Assembly: GCA_023953835.1 (NCBI GenBank)
Contig: JAMLJB010000001.1
Location: 1,302,001-1,366,000 of the forward strand
DNA: 64,000 nucleotides
DNA from: Rhizobiaceae bacterium
GTDB lineage: Bacteria; Pseudomonadota; Alphaproteobacteria; Rhizobiales; Rhizobiaceae
Reading direction: 5' to 3'
Part shown: positions 1 to 8,889 of the stretch, one piece after another
How positions within the stretch are numbered: position 1 is the stretch's first letter
Layout of the letters: every line of letters starts with the position of its first letter
Notes under the pieces: model-generated
Databases searched by the model: none
Told to the model about the DNA's origin: nothing
What the model saw: only the letters and a program-made list of their open reading frames with translations
Made by a program: the position numbers and the translations under genes

Positions 1-40
1 GAACATTGCGGGCGCATTCGGCGAATGATTTCAAAAGGCT

Positions 41-1150
41 CTATCGAACCTCAACCCATCGTTGTTCCCTGAACGACCGTGCCATGGCGTGCACGGTCCG
101 TTCTATCTCCAGCCCCTCATCGAACTCGATCAGCATTGCAGGCTTTCCTTCGATGCGGCAAAGCAATTCGCGGCATTCTATGGTCTTGAGATCGTTGAAG
201 CCGAGACCGTGGCCCGGCGCGGGAATGAACTGCCCGTACGGAGGATGATGGGGGGCGGCCAGTATCGTGCGATAGCCCTGCTCGGTCGAACGGTCGGACG
301 TCACAAAGAGCTGCAACTCGTTGAAGCGCTCCTGATCGAAGACAATGGAGCCTTTCGAACCGAATATCTGGACCTGAAGACGCCCCTTGCGGCCCCATGC
401 CGAACGATTGACCAGCAGCGTCCCGGAGATGCCGTTTTCCAGCCGGATCAGCGAACTGGCGATGTCGAATGTTTCGACTTCGCGTGTTCCCCCGCCCTGT
501 ATGGTCCGGCTGGCATATGGCCGTGTCATATCGCACATCACCGCCGCGACGCGTCCAAAAAACGACTGCACCAGCGACAGGGGATGGACGGCAAAATCGT
601 CAAGCGCGCCATAGCCTGAGGCGGCCTCGTGCTTCCACGTGAAAGACGCATCGGGATCGGCCATGAAATCCTCATCCATCTCGATGCGAAGGTGGTTGAT
701 TTCGCCGATTGCCTTTTCAGCCAGCAATTGCCGGATGTGCCTTGCCGCCGGGCTTTGAATGTAGTTGTAGCCGAGCGCCGCGACCTTGCCCGCACTCTGC
801 GCGGCGGCCGTCATCGCCTCGGCTTCCGCGAATGTAGGCGCCATGGGCTTTTCGCACCATACATGCTTGCCAGCCTTCAAAGCCTCCATCGCCATTTCCG
901 GGTGGAACTGGTTGGGAGTCGTGACCGACACCACGGTCACGTCCGGGTCGGCAATCACCGCGCGCCAGTCTCCCGATGCCCGCTCAAATCCGAACTCCGC
1001 AGCCTTGCGCGTTGCGGTCTCCTGGCTTGCTTCCCCGAGGTGGACAAGACGTAGTGAAGGCACGTCTCCGAACACAGGCCGCACGGCGGTCCATGCCAGC
1101 GCGTGGCATTTGCCCATGAACCCCGTTCCAATGAGGCCGACGCCGATCAT
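41..1150 (-). CDS. Gfo/Idh/MocA-family NAD(P)-dependent dehydrogenase
   Basis: Predicted cytoplasmic sugar or cyclitol dehydrogenase of 369 residues. The N-terminal Rossmann fold carries GTGFMG at residues 8-13 and the family's EKP motif has its lysine at residue 101; the C-terminal half has the usual alpha/beta substrate domain. The start at 1150 is chosen because GGAGG lies just upstream; the frame stays open to 1303 but without a comparable ribosome site. It is divergent from iolR and shares a 131-bp promoter region holding an iol-type inverted repeat. It could oxidise an inositol isomer, inosose or related polyol, but the substrate cannot be read from the sequence. Family assignment is firm, the inositol role is inferred from position. 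Confidence 0.85.
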   Translation of the reverse strand: MIGVGLIGTGFMGKCHALAWTAVRPVFGDVPSLRLVHLGEASQETATRKAAEFGFERASGDWRAVIADPDVTVVSVTTPNQFHPEMAMEALKAGKHVWCEKPMAPTFAEAEAMTAAAQSAGKVAALGYNYIQSPAARHIRQLLAEKAIGEINHLRIEMDEDFMADPDASFTWKHEAASGYGALDDFAVHPLSLVQSFFGRVAAVMCDMTRPYASRTIQGGGTREVETFDIASSLIRLENGISGTLLVNRSAWGRKGRLQVQIFGSKGSIVFDQERFNELQLFVTSDRSTEQGYRTILAAPHHPPYGQFIPAPGHGLGFNDLKTIECRELLCRIEGKPAMLIEFDEGLEIERTVHAMARSFREQRWVEVR

Positions 1151-1210
1151 TCCATCCTCCGGGGTCGATGCGAGACAATTTGCACTCTTTAATCCAGATT
1201 TGCCCGGAAT

Positions 1211-1224
1211 GGAATGCATGATCC
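1211..1224. promoter_or_regulatory. candidate IolR half-palindrome in divergent promoter
   Basis: GGAATGCATGATCC reads GGAA-N6-ATCC around a central ATGCAT palindrome, one base off the perfect GGAA-N6-TTCC site found before iolC. It lies between the divergent dehydrogenase (starts 1150) and iolR (starts 1282), so one bound protein could control both. Assignment to IolR is inference from position and similarity. Confidence 0.4.
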
Positions 1225-1281
1225 ATGTGACATGTGTTGTCGAGACGTCTATGCTTTGCCGTCTGAAATAGATGGGTCCTC

Positions 1282-2130
1282 GTGAAAGCCATGAATGCCG
1301 CATTGCCGCAAGACTATGACTCGCTGCGCACTCTGGTTATCGAGAAGCGCGACAAGCTGCCCAAGCGCATCGCGCAAATTGCGGCCTATGCGCTCGACAA
1401 TCCCGACGAGATCGCGTTCGGCACCGCCGCGAGCATCGCGGCTTCGGCGGGCGTTCAGCCATCGACCCTCATCCGCTTTTCGCAGTTTCTTGGCTTCGAC
1501 GGGTTCACCAGCCTGCAATCGGTTTTTCGCGAACGCCTGCGCGAAAGAACCACGTCCTATGAAGACAGGCTTGAAAAGCTGAGGAGCGGTGGCGCCCCTC
1601 GCAACAGGGGCGTACTCGACGGCTTTGTCGACGCCTCGCTGCGATCGCTCGAATCCATGTCGCGCACGCTTGACGACCAGTTGCTTGACCGGGCCGTGGA
1701 CATTTTGGCTCGCGCCGACACAATTCACCTGCTGGCGCGTCGGCGCTCGTTCCCCGTGGCAAGCTATATGGCCTATGCGCTCGGCAAGCTGAGGGTGCGC
1801 AACATGCTTGTTGAGTCCGCATCGGGACTTGAACCAGAGATGACGAGTTTCGCTACGCCGCGCGACGCCGTGGTTGCGATCAGCTTCTCACCTTACGCTC
1901 CTGCCACCGTCGATCACGCGCGCTCCATGGCCGCACAGGGCGTTCCCGTCATCGCCATCACCGACAGCGCATTCTCGCCGCTGGCCCAATCCGCCAGTGT
2001 CTGGTTCGAAGTCGCCGAGGCTGATTGCGCCGGATTCCGGTCCCTGTCCGCAACCATGGCGCTGGCAATGACGCTCGCGGTCGCCGTTGCCGAACGGAGA
2101 GCGGAATCCCGAAAACAGAAATCCAAGTAG
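1282..2130 (+). CDS. iolR: RpiR-family transcriptional regulator of inositol catabolism
   Basis: A 282-residue RpiR-type regulator: N-terminal helix-turn-helix of about 80 residues (with STLIRFSQFLGF typical of the family) followed by a SIS sugar-phosphate-binding domain from about residue 130. In this family an inositol-derived phosphate is the expected ligand. It is the first gene before iolCDEB, the order known from Sinorhizobium meliloti, so repression of the iol genes is the likely job. The start is GTG at 1282 or ATG at 1291; neither has a strong ribosome site. A 99-bp gap with palindromes separates it from iolC. Confidence 0.85.
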   Translation: MKAMNAALPQDYDSLRTLVIEKRDKLPKRIAQIAAYALDNPDEIAFGTAASIAASAGVQPSTLIRFSQFLGFDGFTSLQSVFRERLRERTTSYEDRLEKLRSGGAPRNRGVLDGFVDASLRSLESMSRTLDDQLLDRAVDILARADTIHLLARRRSFPVASYMAYALGKLRVRNMLVESASGLEPEMTSFATPRDAVVAISFSPYAPATVDHARSMAAQGVPVIAITDSAFSPLAQSASVWFEVAEADCAGFRSLSATMALAMTLAVAVAERRAESRKQKSK

Positions 2131-2174
2131 GGAATGATTATTCCATATTGACGAATAAATGAAATTCACGTTTC
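2131..2174. promoter_or_regulatory. tandem inverted repeats before iolC (candidate IolR operators)
   Basis: Two inverted repeats sit 30 bp apart. The first, 2131-2144, is GGAATGATTATTCC, a perfect GGAA-N6-TTCC. The second, 2161-2174, is GAAATTCACGTTTC, a GAAA-N6-TTTC variant. Each is followed by the same CATATTG, so the unit looks duplicated. The first begins directly after the iolR stop codon. A GGAA-N6-TTCC type of site is recalled for rhizobial IolR but was not checked here. Confidence 0.55.
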
Positions 2175-2229
2175 ATATTGGGTGACAAAGCACGCACCTT
2201 TTGCGTGCGCTGTTTTCCGGGAGGAGCCC

Positions 2230-4164
2230 ATGGCCAGCAGCGGAGGCACCAAGCCTGCCTCGCTCGACGTCATCACGATTGGACGCTGTTCGGTTGACCT
2301 TTATGGCCAGCAGATCGGTTCGCGCCTCGAAGATATTGCCTCATTCGCAAAATCGGTCGGCGGCTGTCCCGCCAATATCGCCATCGGCACCGCTCGGCTC
2401 GGGCTCAAATCCGCTCTCCTGTCGCGGGTCGGGGACGAGCAGATGGGGCGTTTCATTCGTGAACAAATGGAGCGCGAGGGTGTTTCCGTTGCCGGCTTGA
2501 AAACCGACACGGAACGCCTGACCGCGCTGGTGCTCCTGGCCGTCGAAGCCGAAGGCGTGTCGCCGATGATCTTCTACCGGAGCGACTGCGCCGACATGGC
2601 GCTGGACGAAACGGACATCGATGAAGCTTTCATCGCCTCCGCGCGCGCAATCGTTGTCACCGGCACGCATTTCTCCCGAGCCAACAGCGCATCCGCTCAG
2701 CTCAAGGCGATCCGCATTGCGCGGCAGCATGGCCGGAAGGTCGCATTCGACATAGACTACCGCCCGAACCTCTGGGGGCTGGCGGGGCATGGGGACGGTT
2801 TTGCCCGCTATGTGAAATCCGACGAGGTTTCCACCCGGTTGAGGGCAGTCCTTCCCGATTGCGACCTTATCGTGGGAACCGAAGAGGAAATCATGATTGC
2901 CTCGGGCGCCGATGACGTGTTGGGCGCGCTCAAGGCGATCCGCGCGATCTCAAAAGGCACCATCGTTCTGAAGCGCGGGGCCATGGGCTGCATCGTCTTT
3001 GACGGACCTATCAGCGACGATCTCGAGGACGGCATTGTGGGGCGGGGTTTTCCCATTGAAGTGTTCAACGTTCTTGGTGCCGGCGATGCCTTCATGTCGG
3101 GGCTTTTGCGCGGCTGGCTGGGCGAGGAAGACTGGGCGACCTCTGCGACCTGGGCGAATGCAGGCGGTGCGTTTGCCGTTTCACGCCTGCTTTGCTCGCC
3201 CGAATATCCAAGCTGGGCGGAACTGCAATTCTTCCTGAAGAATGGCAGCCGGGACTTCGCGCTGCGCAAGGATGAAACCATCAACCAGATCCACTGGTCG
3301 ACCACCCGCCATGTCGAAATTCCTCAACTCATGGCGCTTGCCTGCGATCATCGCGCCCAGCTCGAAGAAATTGCAAATGCTGTCCGCGCGCCCGCCGGGC
3401 TGATCGATCAATTCAAGGTGCTTACCGTCAAGGCCGCCGCGAAAGTTGCTGACGGGCGACCCGGCTATGGCATGCTGCTCGACGAAAAATACGGGCGCAA
3501 GGCGATGGAGGAATTTGCTCGGCATCCGTTCGCTTGGCTGGGTCGCCCTGTCGAGCTTCCCGGCTCGCGTCCCCTGCGCTTCGAATTCGGTCAGGACATC
3601 GGCTCGCAGCTCATCGAGTGGCCATTAGCTCATTGCATCAAGTGCCTGTGTTTCTACCGTCCAGACGATCCGGCCGACCTGAAAAGAGAGCAGCAGGAAA
3701 AACTGCTCGCCTTATTCGAAGCGTCCCGCAGGGTCGGGCGCGAATTGCTGGTGGAGATTATCGCGGGAAAGCACGGAAATCTCGAAACGGATACGATCCC
3801 GCAGGCGTTGGCGGAACTCTATGCGCTCGGCATCAGGCCGGACTGGTGGAAGCTCGAACCGCAGGCTTCACCTGCCGCATGGCGGAAGATCGAGGCGACG
3901 ATACTGGAACATGACCCGCTCTGCCGTGGCGTCGTGTTGCTCGGCCTTGAAGCGCCTGCCTCTGAATTGCGCAAGGCGTTTGACGCGACAGCCGCGACAC
4001 CGATCGTAAAGGGGTTCGCCGTCGGACGCTCCATCTTCGCGGACGTCGCGCCGCGCTGGATGGCCGGGGAGATCAGCGACGATGCAGCCATCGAAGACAT
4101 GGCGGTCCGTTTTGGCGAATTGTGCGATGCCTGGCTTGCCACGCGCGGACGTCGTGCGGCTTGA
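2230..4164 (+). CDS. iolC: 5-dehydro-2-deoxygluconokinase fused to DUF2090 domain
   Basis: Phosphorylates 5-dehydro-2-deoxy-D-gluconate in the myo-inositol pathway. The 644-residue protein has two parts: a PfkB/ribokinase-type kinase to about residue 330, with the catalytic GAGDAF near residue 282, and a C-terminal DUF2090 domain from about 335 that resembles class I aldolases of the IolJ/LacD type. The fusion suggests kinase and aldolase steps on one chain, a known rhizobial arrangement. The start at 2230 follows GGGAGGA; an upstream GTG at 2182 in frame lacks such a site. First gene of the iolCDEB operon; aldolase activity of the second domain is inference. Confidence 0.9.
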   Translation: MASSGGTKPASLDVITIGRCSVDLYGQQIGSRLEDIASFAKSVGGCPANIAIGTARLGLKSALLSRVGDEQMGRFIREQMEREGVSVAGLKTDTERLTALVLLAVEAEGVSPMIFYRSDCADMALDETDIDEAFIASARAIVVTGTHFSRANSASAQLKAIRIARQHGRKVAFDIDYRPNLWGLAGHGDGFARYVKSDEVSTRLRAVLPDCDLIVGTEEEIMIASGADDVLGALKAIRAISKGTIVLKRGAMGCIVFDGPISDDLEDGIVGRGFPIEVFNVLGAGDAFMSGLLRGWLGEEDWATSATWANAGGAFAVSRLLCSPEYPSWAELQFFLKNGSRDFALRKDETINQIHWSTTRHVEIPQLMALACDHRAQLEEIANAVRAPAGLIDQFKVLTVKAAAKVADGRPGYGMLLDEKYGRKAMEEFARHPFAWLGRPVELPGSRPLRFEFGQDIGSQLIEWPLAHCIKCLCFYRPDDPADLKREQQEKLLALFEASRRVGRELLVEIIAGKHGNLETDTIPQALAELYALGIRPDWWKLEPQASPAAWRKIEATILEHDPLCRGVVLLGLEAPASELRKAFDATAATPIVKGFAVGRSIFADVAPRWMAGEISDDAAIEDMAVRFGELCDAWLATRGRRAA

Positions 4165-4192
4165 TCCGGCGACAAGGGAGGAACCATTGACA

Positions 4193-6037
4193 ATGACCGT
4201 CCGCCTCACGATGGCTCAGGCCCTCACCCGTTTTCTTGCCGCGCAGATGACTGAAATTGACGGCGAGGAGGTGCCTGTTTTCGGCGGCGTATGGGCAATC
4301 TTCGGCCACGGCAACGTGGCCGGAATCGGCGAGGCGCTCCACCCGCTGCAGGATCGCCTTCCGACCTTTCGCGCCCACAATGAGCAAGCCATGGCGCATG
4401 CTGCAATCGCTTATGCAAAGGCGAATTTTCGCCGCCGGTTCATGGCCTGCACCTCATCCATCGGGCCGGGCGCCCTGAATATGGTCACGCCCGCCGCACT
4501 TGCCCATGTGAATCGTTTGCCAGTGCTTTTTCTGCCCGGCGATGTCTTTGCGAACCGCGTGCCGGACCCTGTCCTTCAGCAGGCCGAGGATTTCGGCAAC
4601 GGCACGACGACGGTCAACGATTGTTTCCGGCCCGTCTCCAGATATTTCGACCGCATCACGCGCCCGGAGCAGATCATCCCGGCGCTTGCCCGCTCCATGC
4701 AGGTGCTGACCGATCCCGCCGAATGCGGCCCGGTAACGCTGGCGCTTTGCCAGGACGTGCAGGCCGAGGCCTATGATTATCCGGCGCAGTTTTTTGAACC
4801 GCGCGTCTGGACGCCACGCCGTCCGCGACCCGACCTGCATGAGTTGAAACGCGCGGCGGACGCTCTGCGCAACGCGAAAAAACCGATCATCGTCGCTGGT
4901 GGCGGTGTGCTGTATTCTGGAGCGTCCGAGGCACTGGCGCAGTTTGTGACGGCGACGGGCATTCCCGTTTGCGAGACGCAGGGCGGTAAGTCCTCCCTTC
5001 CCGATGAGGCTGAACTCAACATGGGAGCCGTCGGCGTCACTGGAACCTCCGCGGCGAACAGTCTTGCCGAAGAAGCAGACCTCCTGCTCGCGATCGGAAC
5101 GCGGCTTCAGGATTTCACGACCGGCTCGTGGGCTCTATTCAAGAATGACGACAAGACGATTGTCGGCCTGAACGTTCAGCCCTTCGATGCGGGCAAGCAC
5201 CGCGCCCTGCCGCTGGTGGCCGATGCCCGCGAAGGCTTGAGAGAGTTGCACAAGGCAGTCGGAGACTGGAAAGCGCCCAGATCATGGATCGAAAGGGCCA
5301 AGGCGGGAAAGGCGGACTGGCGCAAGGCCGCCGATCGGGTCACGTCCGCAACGAACACCGCCCTGCCATCCGATGCGCAGGTGATCGGAGCCGTCCAGCG
5401 CGTCATGGGCACGGATATCGTCGCGCTGCATGCCGCGGGCGGGCTTCCGGGCGAGATGCACAAGCTGTGGCAGGCCGGCGTGCCGGGTTCCTATCACGCC
5501 GAATACGGCTTTTCGACCATGGGATACGAGATTGCGGGCGGGCTCGGCGTAAAGATGGCGCATCCCGACAAGGAGGTCGTGGTGATGGTCGGCGACGGCT
5601 CGTATCTCATGCTGAATTCGGAACTCGCCACCTCCGTCATGCTTGGCTTGAAACTGACCGTTGTCCTGCTCGACAATCGCGGCTTCGGCTGCATCAACCG
5701 GCTGCAAATGGCGACCGGCGGCGCAAATTTCAACAATTTGCTCATTGATACAAAGCATGAAACTTTGCCGGATATCGATTTCGTTGCCCATGCGCGCAGC
5801 CTCGGCGCTAGCTCGGATAAAGCGGATTCGATCGCCGATCTGGAGGATGCGCTCAAAAGGGCGCGCAAGGCTGATCGCACCACCGTAATCGTGATTGAAA
5901 CCGATCCGCTGATTTCCACCGAGGCGGGCGGCCACTGGTGGGATGTCGCGGTTCCGGAAGTGAGCGACCGCAAATCCATCAACGCTGCCCGCAAGGCTTA
6001 CGAGCAGGCGACGAAGCTGCAAAAGGTCGGCAACTAG
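4193..6037 (+). CDS. iolD: 3D-(3,5/4)-trihydroxycyclohexane-1,2-dione hydrolase
   Basis: Thiamine-diphosphate enzyme that opens the ring of the trihydroxycyclohexanedione produced by IolE. The 614-residue chain has the three domains of the acetolactate synthase fold: N-terminal pyrimidine-binding part with an ERA-like region, central part, and a C-terminal cofactor-binding part with GDGSYLMLNSE near residue 466 (GDG with the downstream Asn that holds metal and diphosphate). GGGAGGA at 4176-4182 precedes a TTG at 4187 and an ATG at 4193, both in frame; ATG is preferred. It lies 28 bp after iolC in the same operon. Confidence 0.92.
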   Translation: MTVRLTMAQALTRFLAAQMTEIDGEEVPVFGGVWAIFGHGNVAGIGEALHPLQDRLPTFRAHNEQAMAHAAIAYAKANFRRRFMACTSSIGPGALNMVTPAALAHVNRLPVLFLPGDVFANRVPDPVLQQAEDFGNGTTTVNDCFRPVSRYFDRITRPEQIIPALARSMQVLTDPAECGPVTLALCQDVQAEAYDYPAQFFEPRVWTPRRPRPDLHELKRAADALRNAKKPIIVAGGGVLYSGASEALAQFVTATGIPVCETQGGKSSLPDEAELNMGAVGVTGTSAANSLAEEADLLLAIGTRLQDFTTGSWALFKNDDKTIVGLNVQPFDAGKHRALPLVADAREGLRELHKAVGDWKAPRSWIERAKAGKADWRKAADRVTSATNTALPSDAQVIGAVQRVMGTDIVALHAAGGLPGEMHKLWQAGVPGSYHAEYGFSTMGYEIAGGLGVKMAHPDKEVVVMVGDGSYLMLNSELATSVMLGLKLTVVLLDNRGFGCINRLQMATGGANFNNLLIDTKHETLPDIDFVAHARSLGASSDKADSIADLEDALKRARKADRTTVIVIETDPLISTEAGGHWWDVAVPEVSDRKSINAARKAYEQATKLQKVGN

Positions 6038-6068
6038 GGTCAGGACCTTCCACCAACGGAGCACATAA

Positions 6069-6986
6069 GTGAAAGCCAGCCTCGGCATGTCCCCCATCGC
6101 ATGGTGGAACGATGACCTTCCCGAACTGAGCGACGACGTTTCGCTTGAGGAATGCCTGCACCAATCGAGAGCCGCCGGATTCACGGGCATGGAGCAGGGC
6201 CGCCGCTTTCCTTCGACCCCTGAAGAAATGCTGCCCGTCCTGAAAGCGGCGGATGTGACGCTGTGTGGCGGCTGGTTTTCCGGCACGCTTGTCAATGAAG
6301 AGATCGCGTTGAACAAGGAACGTATTCAGCCGATGATCGAGCTCTTCAAGGCGGTCAATGCACCTTGCATCGTATATGGCGAGGTCGGCCGTTCGATTCA
6401 GGGTGACCGATCGAAGCCGCTCGCCGAAAAAGCCGTGCTGGCCGACGAGGAAATGAAGGCTTACGCGCGCAAGCTCACGCAATTCGGCGAGTGGTGCGCG
6501 GATCAAGGAATGCCGCTTTCCTATCATCACCACATGGCTGCGGTCGTACAGTATGAGGAGGAACTCGACGCCTTCATGAACCATTCAGGCGAAGGCATTC
6601 CCCTGCTTTTCGACACAGGGCATCTGGCTTTCGCGGGCGGGGATGTCCTGCGAGTGATCGACAAGCATCACAAGCGCATCTCCCATGTCCATGTGAAGGA
6701 TGTCCGCATGGATGTGCTCGACGGCCTCGACTGGAACAGACAATCTTTTCTCGACTCCGTTGCTCTCGGCGCGTTCACGGTGCCGGGAGACGGCTCGCTC
6801 GATTTCTCGGCCATCGTCCGGCGTCTCGCGGATCACGGCTACGAGGGATGGTTTGTAGTCGAAGCCGAGCAGGATCCGAAAAAGGCCCCTCCCAAACGGA
6901 TGGCGGAAATCGGCCACAAGGAATTGATGCGCGTCATGGCTTTGGCAGGCTATACGGTGGAAACTCAAGGTTTCCCCAGCGGCTGA
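6069..6986 (+). CDS. iolE: myo-inosose-2 dehydratase
   Basis: Dehydrates scyllo-inosose to the diketone used by IolD. The 305-residue chain is a xylose-isomerase-like TIM barrel with the family N-terminus (GMSPIAWWNDDLPELSDD) and metal-ligand-rich stretches such as YHHHMAA and FDTGHLAF. GTG at 6069 is chosen since GGAG sits eight bases upstream and the start of the family is then complete; ATG at 6087 is less likely. It is 31 bp after iolD and continues the iol operon. Confidence 0.92.
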   Translation: MKASLGMSPIAWWNDDLPELSDDVSLEECLHQSRAAGFTGMEQGRRFPSTPEEMLPVLKAADVTLCGGWFSGTLVNEEIALNKERIQPMIELFKAVNAPCIVYGEVGRSIQGDRSKPLAEKAVLADEEMKAYARKLTQFGEWCADQGMPLSYHHHMAAVVQYEEELDAFMNHSGEGIPLLFDTGHLAFAGGDVLRVIDKHHKRISHVHVKDVRMDVLDGLDWNRQSFLDSVALGAFTVPGDGSLDFSAIVRRLADHGYEGWFVVEAEQDPKKAPPKRMAEIGHKELMRVMALAGYTVETQGFPSG

Positions 6987-6997
6987 TCGGATAATTA

Positions 6998-7204
6998 GTG
7001 GCCAACAATACGTCTCACCCTTTTCTCGATCCGCTGTGGCGGCGCGTTGTCCTGATCGGTGCATGCGCCGCCTGGTGCGTGGTCGAGTTGCTTTACGGAA
7101 CACCGATGTGGGCGACGCTGGTGGGAGCGGTGACGGTCTATGGAGCCTATGCATATCTTTATGCCTACACGCCCTCATCGAGGAACACCGACAAGGAAGG
7201 CTGA
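6998..7204 (+). CDS. small two-helix membrane protein between iolE and iolB
   Basis: A 68-residue protein with a GTG start and two hydrophobic segments (about residues 18-35 and 37-56) separated by YGTPMWATL, then a short polar tail. It starts 11 bp after iolE and ends two bases before the iolB start, so it is translated with the operon. The HPFLDPLWRRV opening resembles small membrane proteins annotated as DUF3329 in alphaproteobacteria; this is from memory. No catalytic motif is visible. A membrane adaptor or stress microprotein is possible, but no function can be assigned. Confidence 0.7.
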   Translation: MANNTSHPFLDPLWRRVVLIGACAAWCVVELLYGTPMWATLVGAVTVYGAYAYLYAYTPSSRNTDKEG

Positions 7205-7206
7205 CA

Positions 7207-8004
7207 ATGTCCAAACTCCGGGTGAGACCTGAAAAGAAGACCGGGCTCGTCGCGCGGATCACGCCTGAGAGCGCTGGTTGGAACTATGTGGGATTCGACC
7301 TGCATCGGCTCGCTCAGGGTGAAACCGCATCAGGTTCTTCGGGCAACAATGAACTCTGCCTTGTCTTTGTCACGGGCAAGGGCGACGTGACGGTTTCGGG
7401 CAAACGGCTCGGCTTGCTCGGCGAACGCATGTCGCCGTTCGACGGCGCGCCTTGGTCGGTATACATTCCCCAAGGATCAGAATGGTCCGTCGTGGCCGAA
7501 ACGCCGCTCGAACTCGGCGTTTGTTCCGCGCCCGGCCTCGGCGGAGGCCTGCCTGTACGCATTATCGGTCCCGACAAGGTCGGTCGGCAGGTGCGCGGCA
7601 AAGGAACCAACACACGCTATGTCACCAACATCCTGCCGGAAACGGAACCCGCGGACTCGTTGCTCGTCGTCGAGGTCATCACACCGGGCGGGCATACGTC
7701 GAGCTTTCCGCCGCACAAGCACGACCGGGATAATCTGCCCGACGAATCCTATCTGGAAGAGACCTATTATCATCGTCTCAACCCGCCGCAGGGCTTCGCC
7801 TTCCAGCGCGTCTACACCGACGATCGCTCGCTTGACGAAACCATGACCGTCGAGGACGGCGATATCGTGCTTGTGCCCAGGGGGTACCATCCCTGCGCGG
7901 CCTGCCATGGTTACGATCTCTACTATCTCAATGTCATGGCCGGCCCCAAGCGGATCTGGAGATTCCACAACGCACCCGAACATCAATGGCTTTTGAACGC
8001 CTGA
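7207..8004 (+). CDS. iolB: 5-deoxy-glucuronate isomerase
   Basis: Isomerises 5-deoxy-D-glucuronate to 5-dehydro-2-deoxygluconate, the IolC substrate. The 265-residue chain is a double cupin. The second cupin holds the metal-binding region PPHKHDRDNLPDESYLEE and the later motif PRGYHPCAACHGYDLYYLN, both typical of IolB. ATG at 7207 begins two bases after the stop of the small membrane gene, giving tight coupling. Last recognisable gene of the iol operon. The pathway's final enzyme, methylmalonate-semialdehyde dehydrogenase (iolA), and a clear inositol 2-dehydrogenase are not seen here. Confidence 0.93.
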   Translation: MSKLRVRPEKKTGLVARITPESAGWNYVGFDLHRLAQGETASGSSGNNELCLVFVTGKGDVTVSGKRLGLLGERMSPFDGAPWSVYIPQGSEWSVVAETPLELGVCSAPGLGGGLPVRIIGPDKVGRQVRGKGTNTRYVTNILPETEPADSLLVVEVITPGGHTSSFPPHKHDRDNLPDESYLEETYYHRLNPPQGFAFQRVYTDDRSLDETMTVEDGDIVLVPRGYHPCAACHGYDLYYLNVMAGPKRIWRFHNAPEHQWLLNA

Positions 8005-8117
8005 ACCGGCGTGAAGCATCCACCAAAAGTGGAACTGGAAAGTCTCGCATCCTGCGCCAGAATGTCTGCTCATTTTGGTTGTGCAGGCGGGGTGGCTGCA
8101 ACAACAAGAGGCACCGG

Positions 8118-8345
8118 ATGCCGCAATCGACGCGGAGGCTGACTCCGCAAATGAGGCATGTGCTGGCGGAAATACGCGCCGGTCGCCATGACGAACCTGA
8201 TTCAGTGCATTTCGATCACGCAAAAAACCGTCAGCGGACGATCGAGGCATTGGAACGGAGAGGCATCATAAGAAGGACCGTCAAGCGACTTGACGACGAG
8301 GTCTACCAGATGTGCTGGGAGGAAGTCATAGAGGGTAGGGCTTGA
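8118..8345 (+). CDS. small hypothetical protein, possible winged-helix fragment
   Basis: A 75-residue basic protein, start ATG at 8118 with AAGAGG eight bases upstream. The pattern LTPQMRHVLAEIRAG followed by RTIEALERRGIIRR looks like a recognition-helix and wing arrangement seen in small DNA-binding proteins, but no family is recognised. The open frame extends back to 7986 inside iolB; that part reads as noise. It lies alone between the iol operon and the insertion element. Function unknown. Confidence 0.45.
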   Translation: MPQSTRRLTPQMRHVLAEIRAGRHDEPDSVHFDHAKNRQRTIEALERRGIIRRTVKRLDDEVYQMCWEEVIEGRA

Positions 8346-8408
8346 CCCGAGACTACCCGGCTGCTCAATGCGCATGTGTGCGAACCCTTTGATGTGATCT
8401 CCGCCTTA

Positions 8409-8426
8409 TTTAAGTATATGCTTAAA
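8409..8426. promoter_or_regulatory. AT-rich inverted repeat upstream of truncated SapC gene
   Basis: TTTAAG-tatatg-CTTAAA is a perfect 6-bp inverted repeat in an AT-rich stretch (about 8400-8450) that stands out from the GC-rich surroundings. It lies about 170 bp upstream of the SapC-like start and may be a promoter or operator. The rest of 8346-8598 shows no convincing gene. Confidence 0.3.
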
Positions 8427-8598
8427 AAACATATTCTAATTGTATTGGAATTGCGGTAACGGTCCTGCTCGGATGGCGGTTCGCTCTCCACTGCATCAGA
8501 GGATGGCAAGAAGCCGTGCGCACGCTCGATATATCGAATCCGCCCCCGCGCGAGCATTCAGGATTCCATACGACGCATGCACCGGATTGTGATCCCGA

Positions 8599-8889
8599 AT
8601 GAAAGCGAAAAAACCGCGTACATCTGGAAATTCCGCAGCGCACATTCTGCCGCCGCTTTACAAGGACACGGCGGTCCTGAGTTTCGACCAGCATAGCGGC
8701 AAAGCGCTCAAACCGTTCAACGGATTTGGCTTCAGTGCTGCAACTCCGGTCGTGCCACTCATGCTTGGCGAATTTGCGCACGCCGCTCGGTTCTATCCAA
8801 TACTCTTTACCGCTGGCGATCGTCCCACGCCCGTGGCCTTGCTTGGGTTGAAGGAGAGACAAAACCTCTTTGTCGAGCCGGACTGTTGA
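8599..8889 (+). pseudogene. SapC-family protein, 5' fragment cut by IS21-family element
   Basis: The 96-residue frame matches the opening of SapC-type proteins: a short lead, then FNGFGFSAATPVVPLMLGEF, followed by the AARFYPILFTA and PVALLGLKERQNLFVEPD region. In intact members a tryptophan-rich stretch and the YIPAYVRRYPF motif follow directly. Here the frame enters the left end of the insertion sequence at 8884 and stops at once (TGA at 8887-8889); the last native codon is the Asp at 8881-8883. The missing 3' part is not found beyond the other end of the element, so this is a disrupted, partly deleted gene. Family match is from pattern recognition without a search. Confidence 0.65.

Noticed and set aside
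5282..6316. Long minus-strand open frame of 344 codons over iolD/iolE
   Set aside because: It lies opposite two clearly conserved genes in a GC-rich genome and has no recognisable domain.
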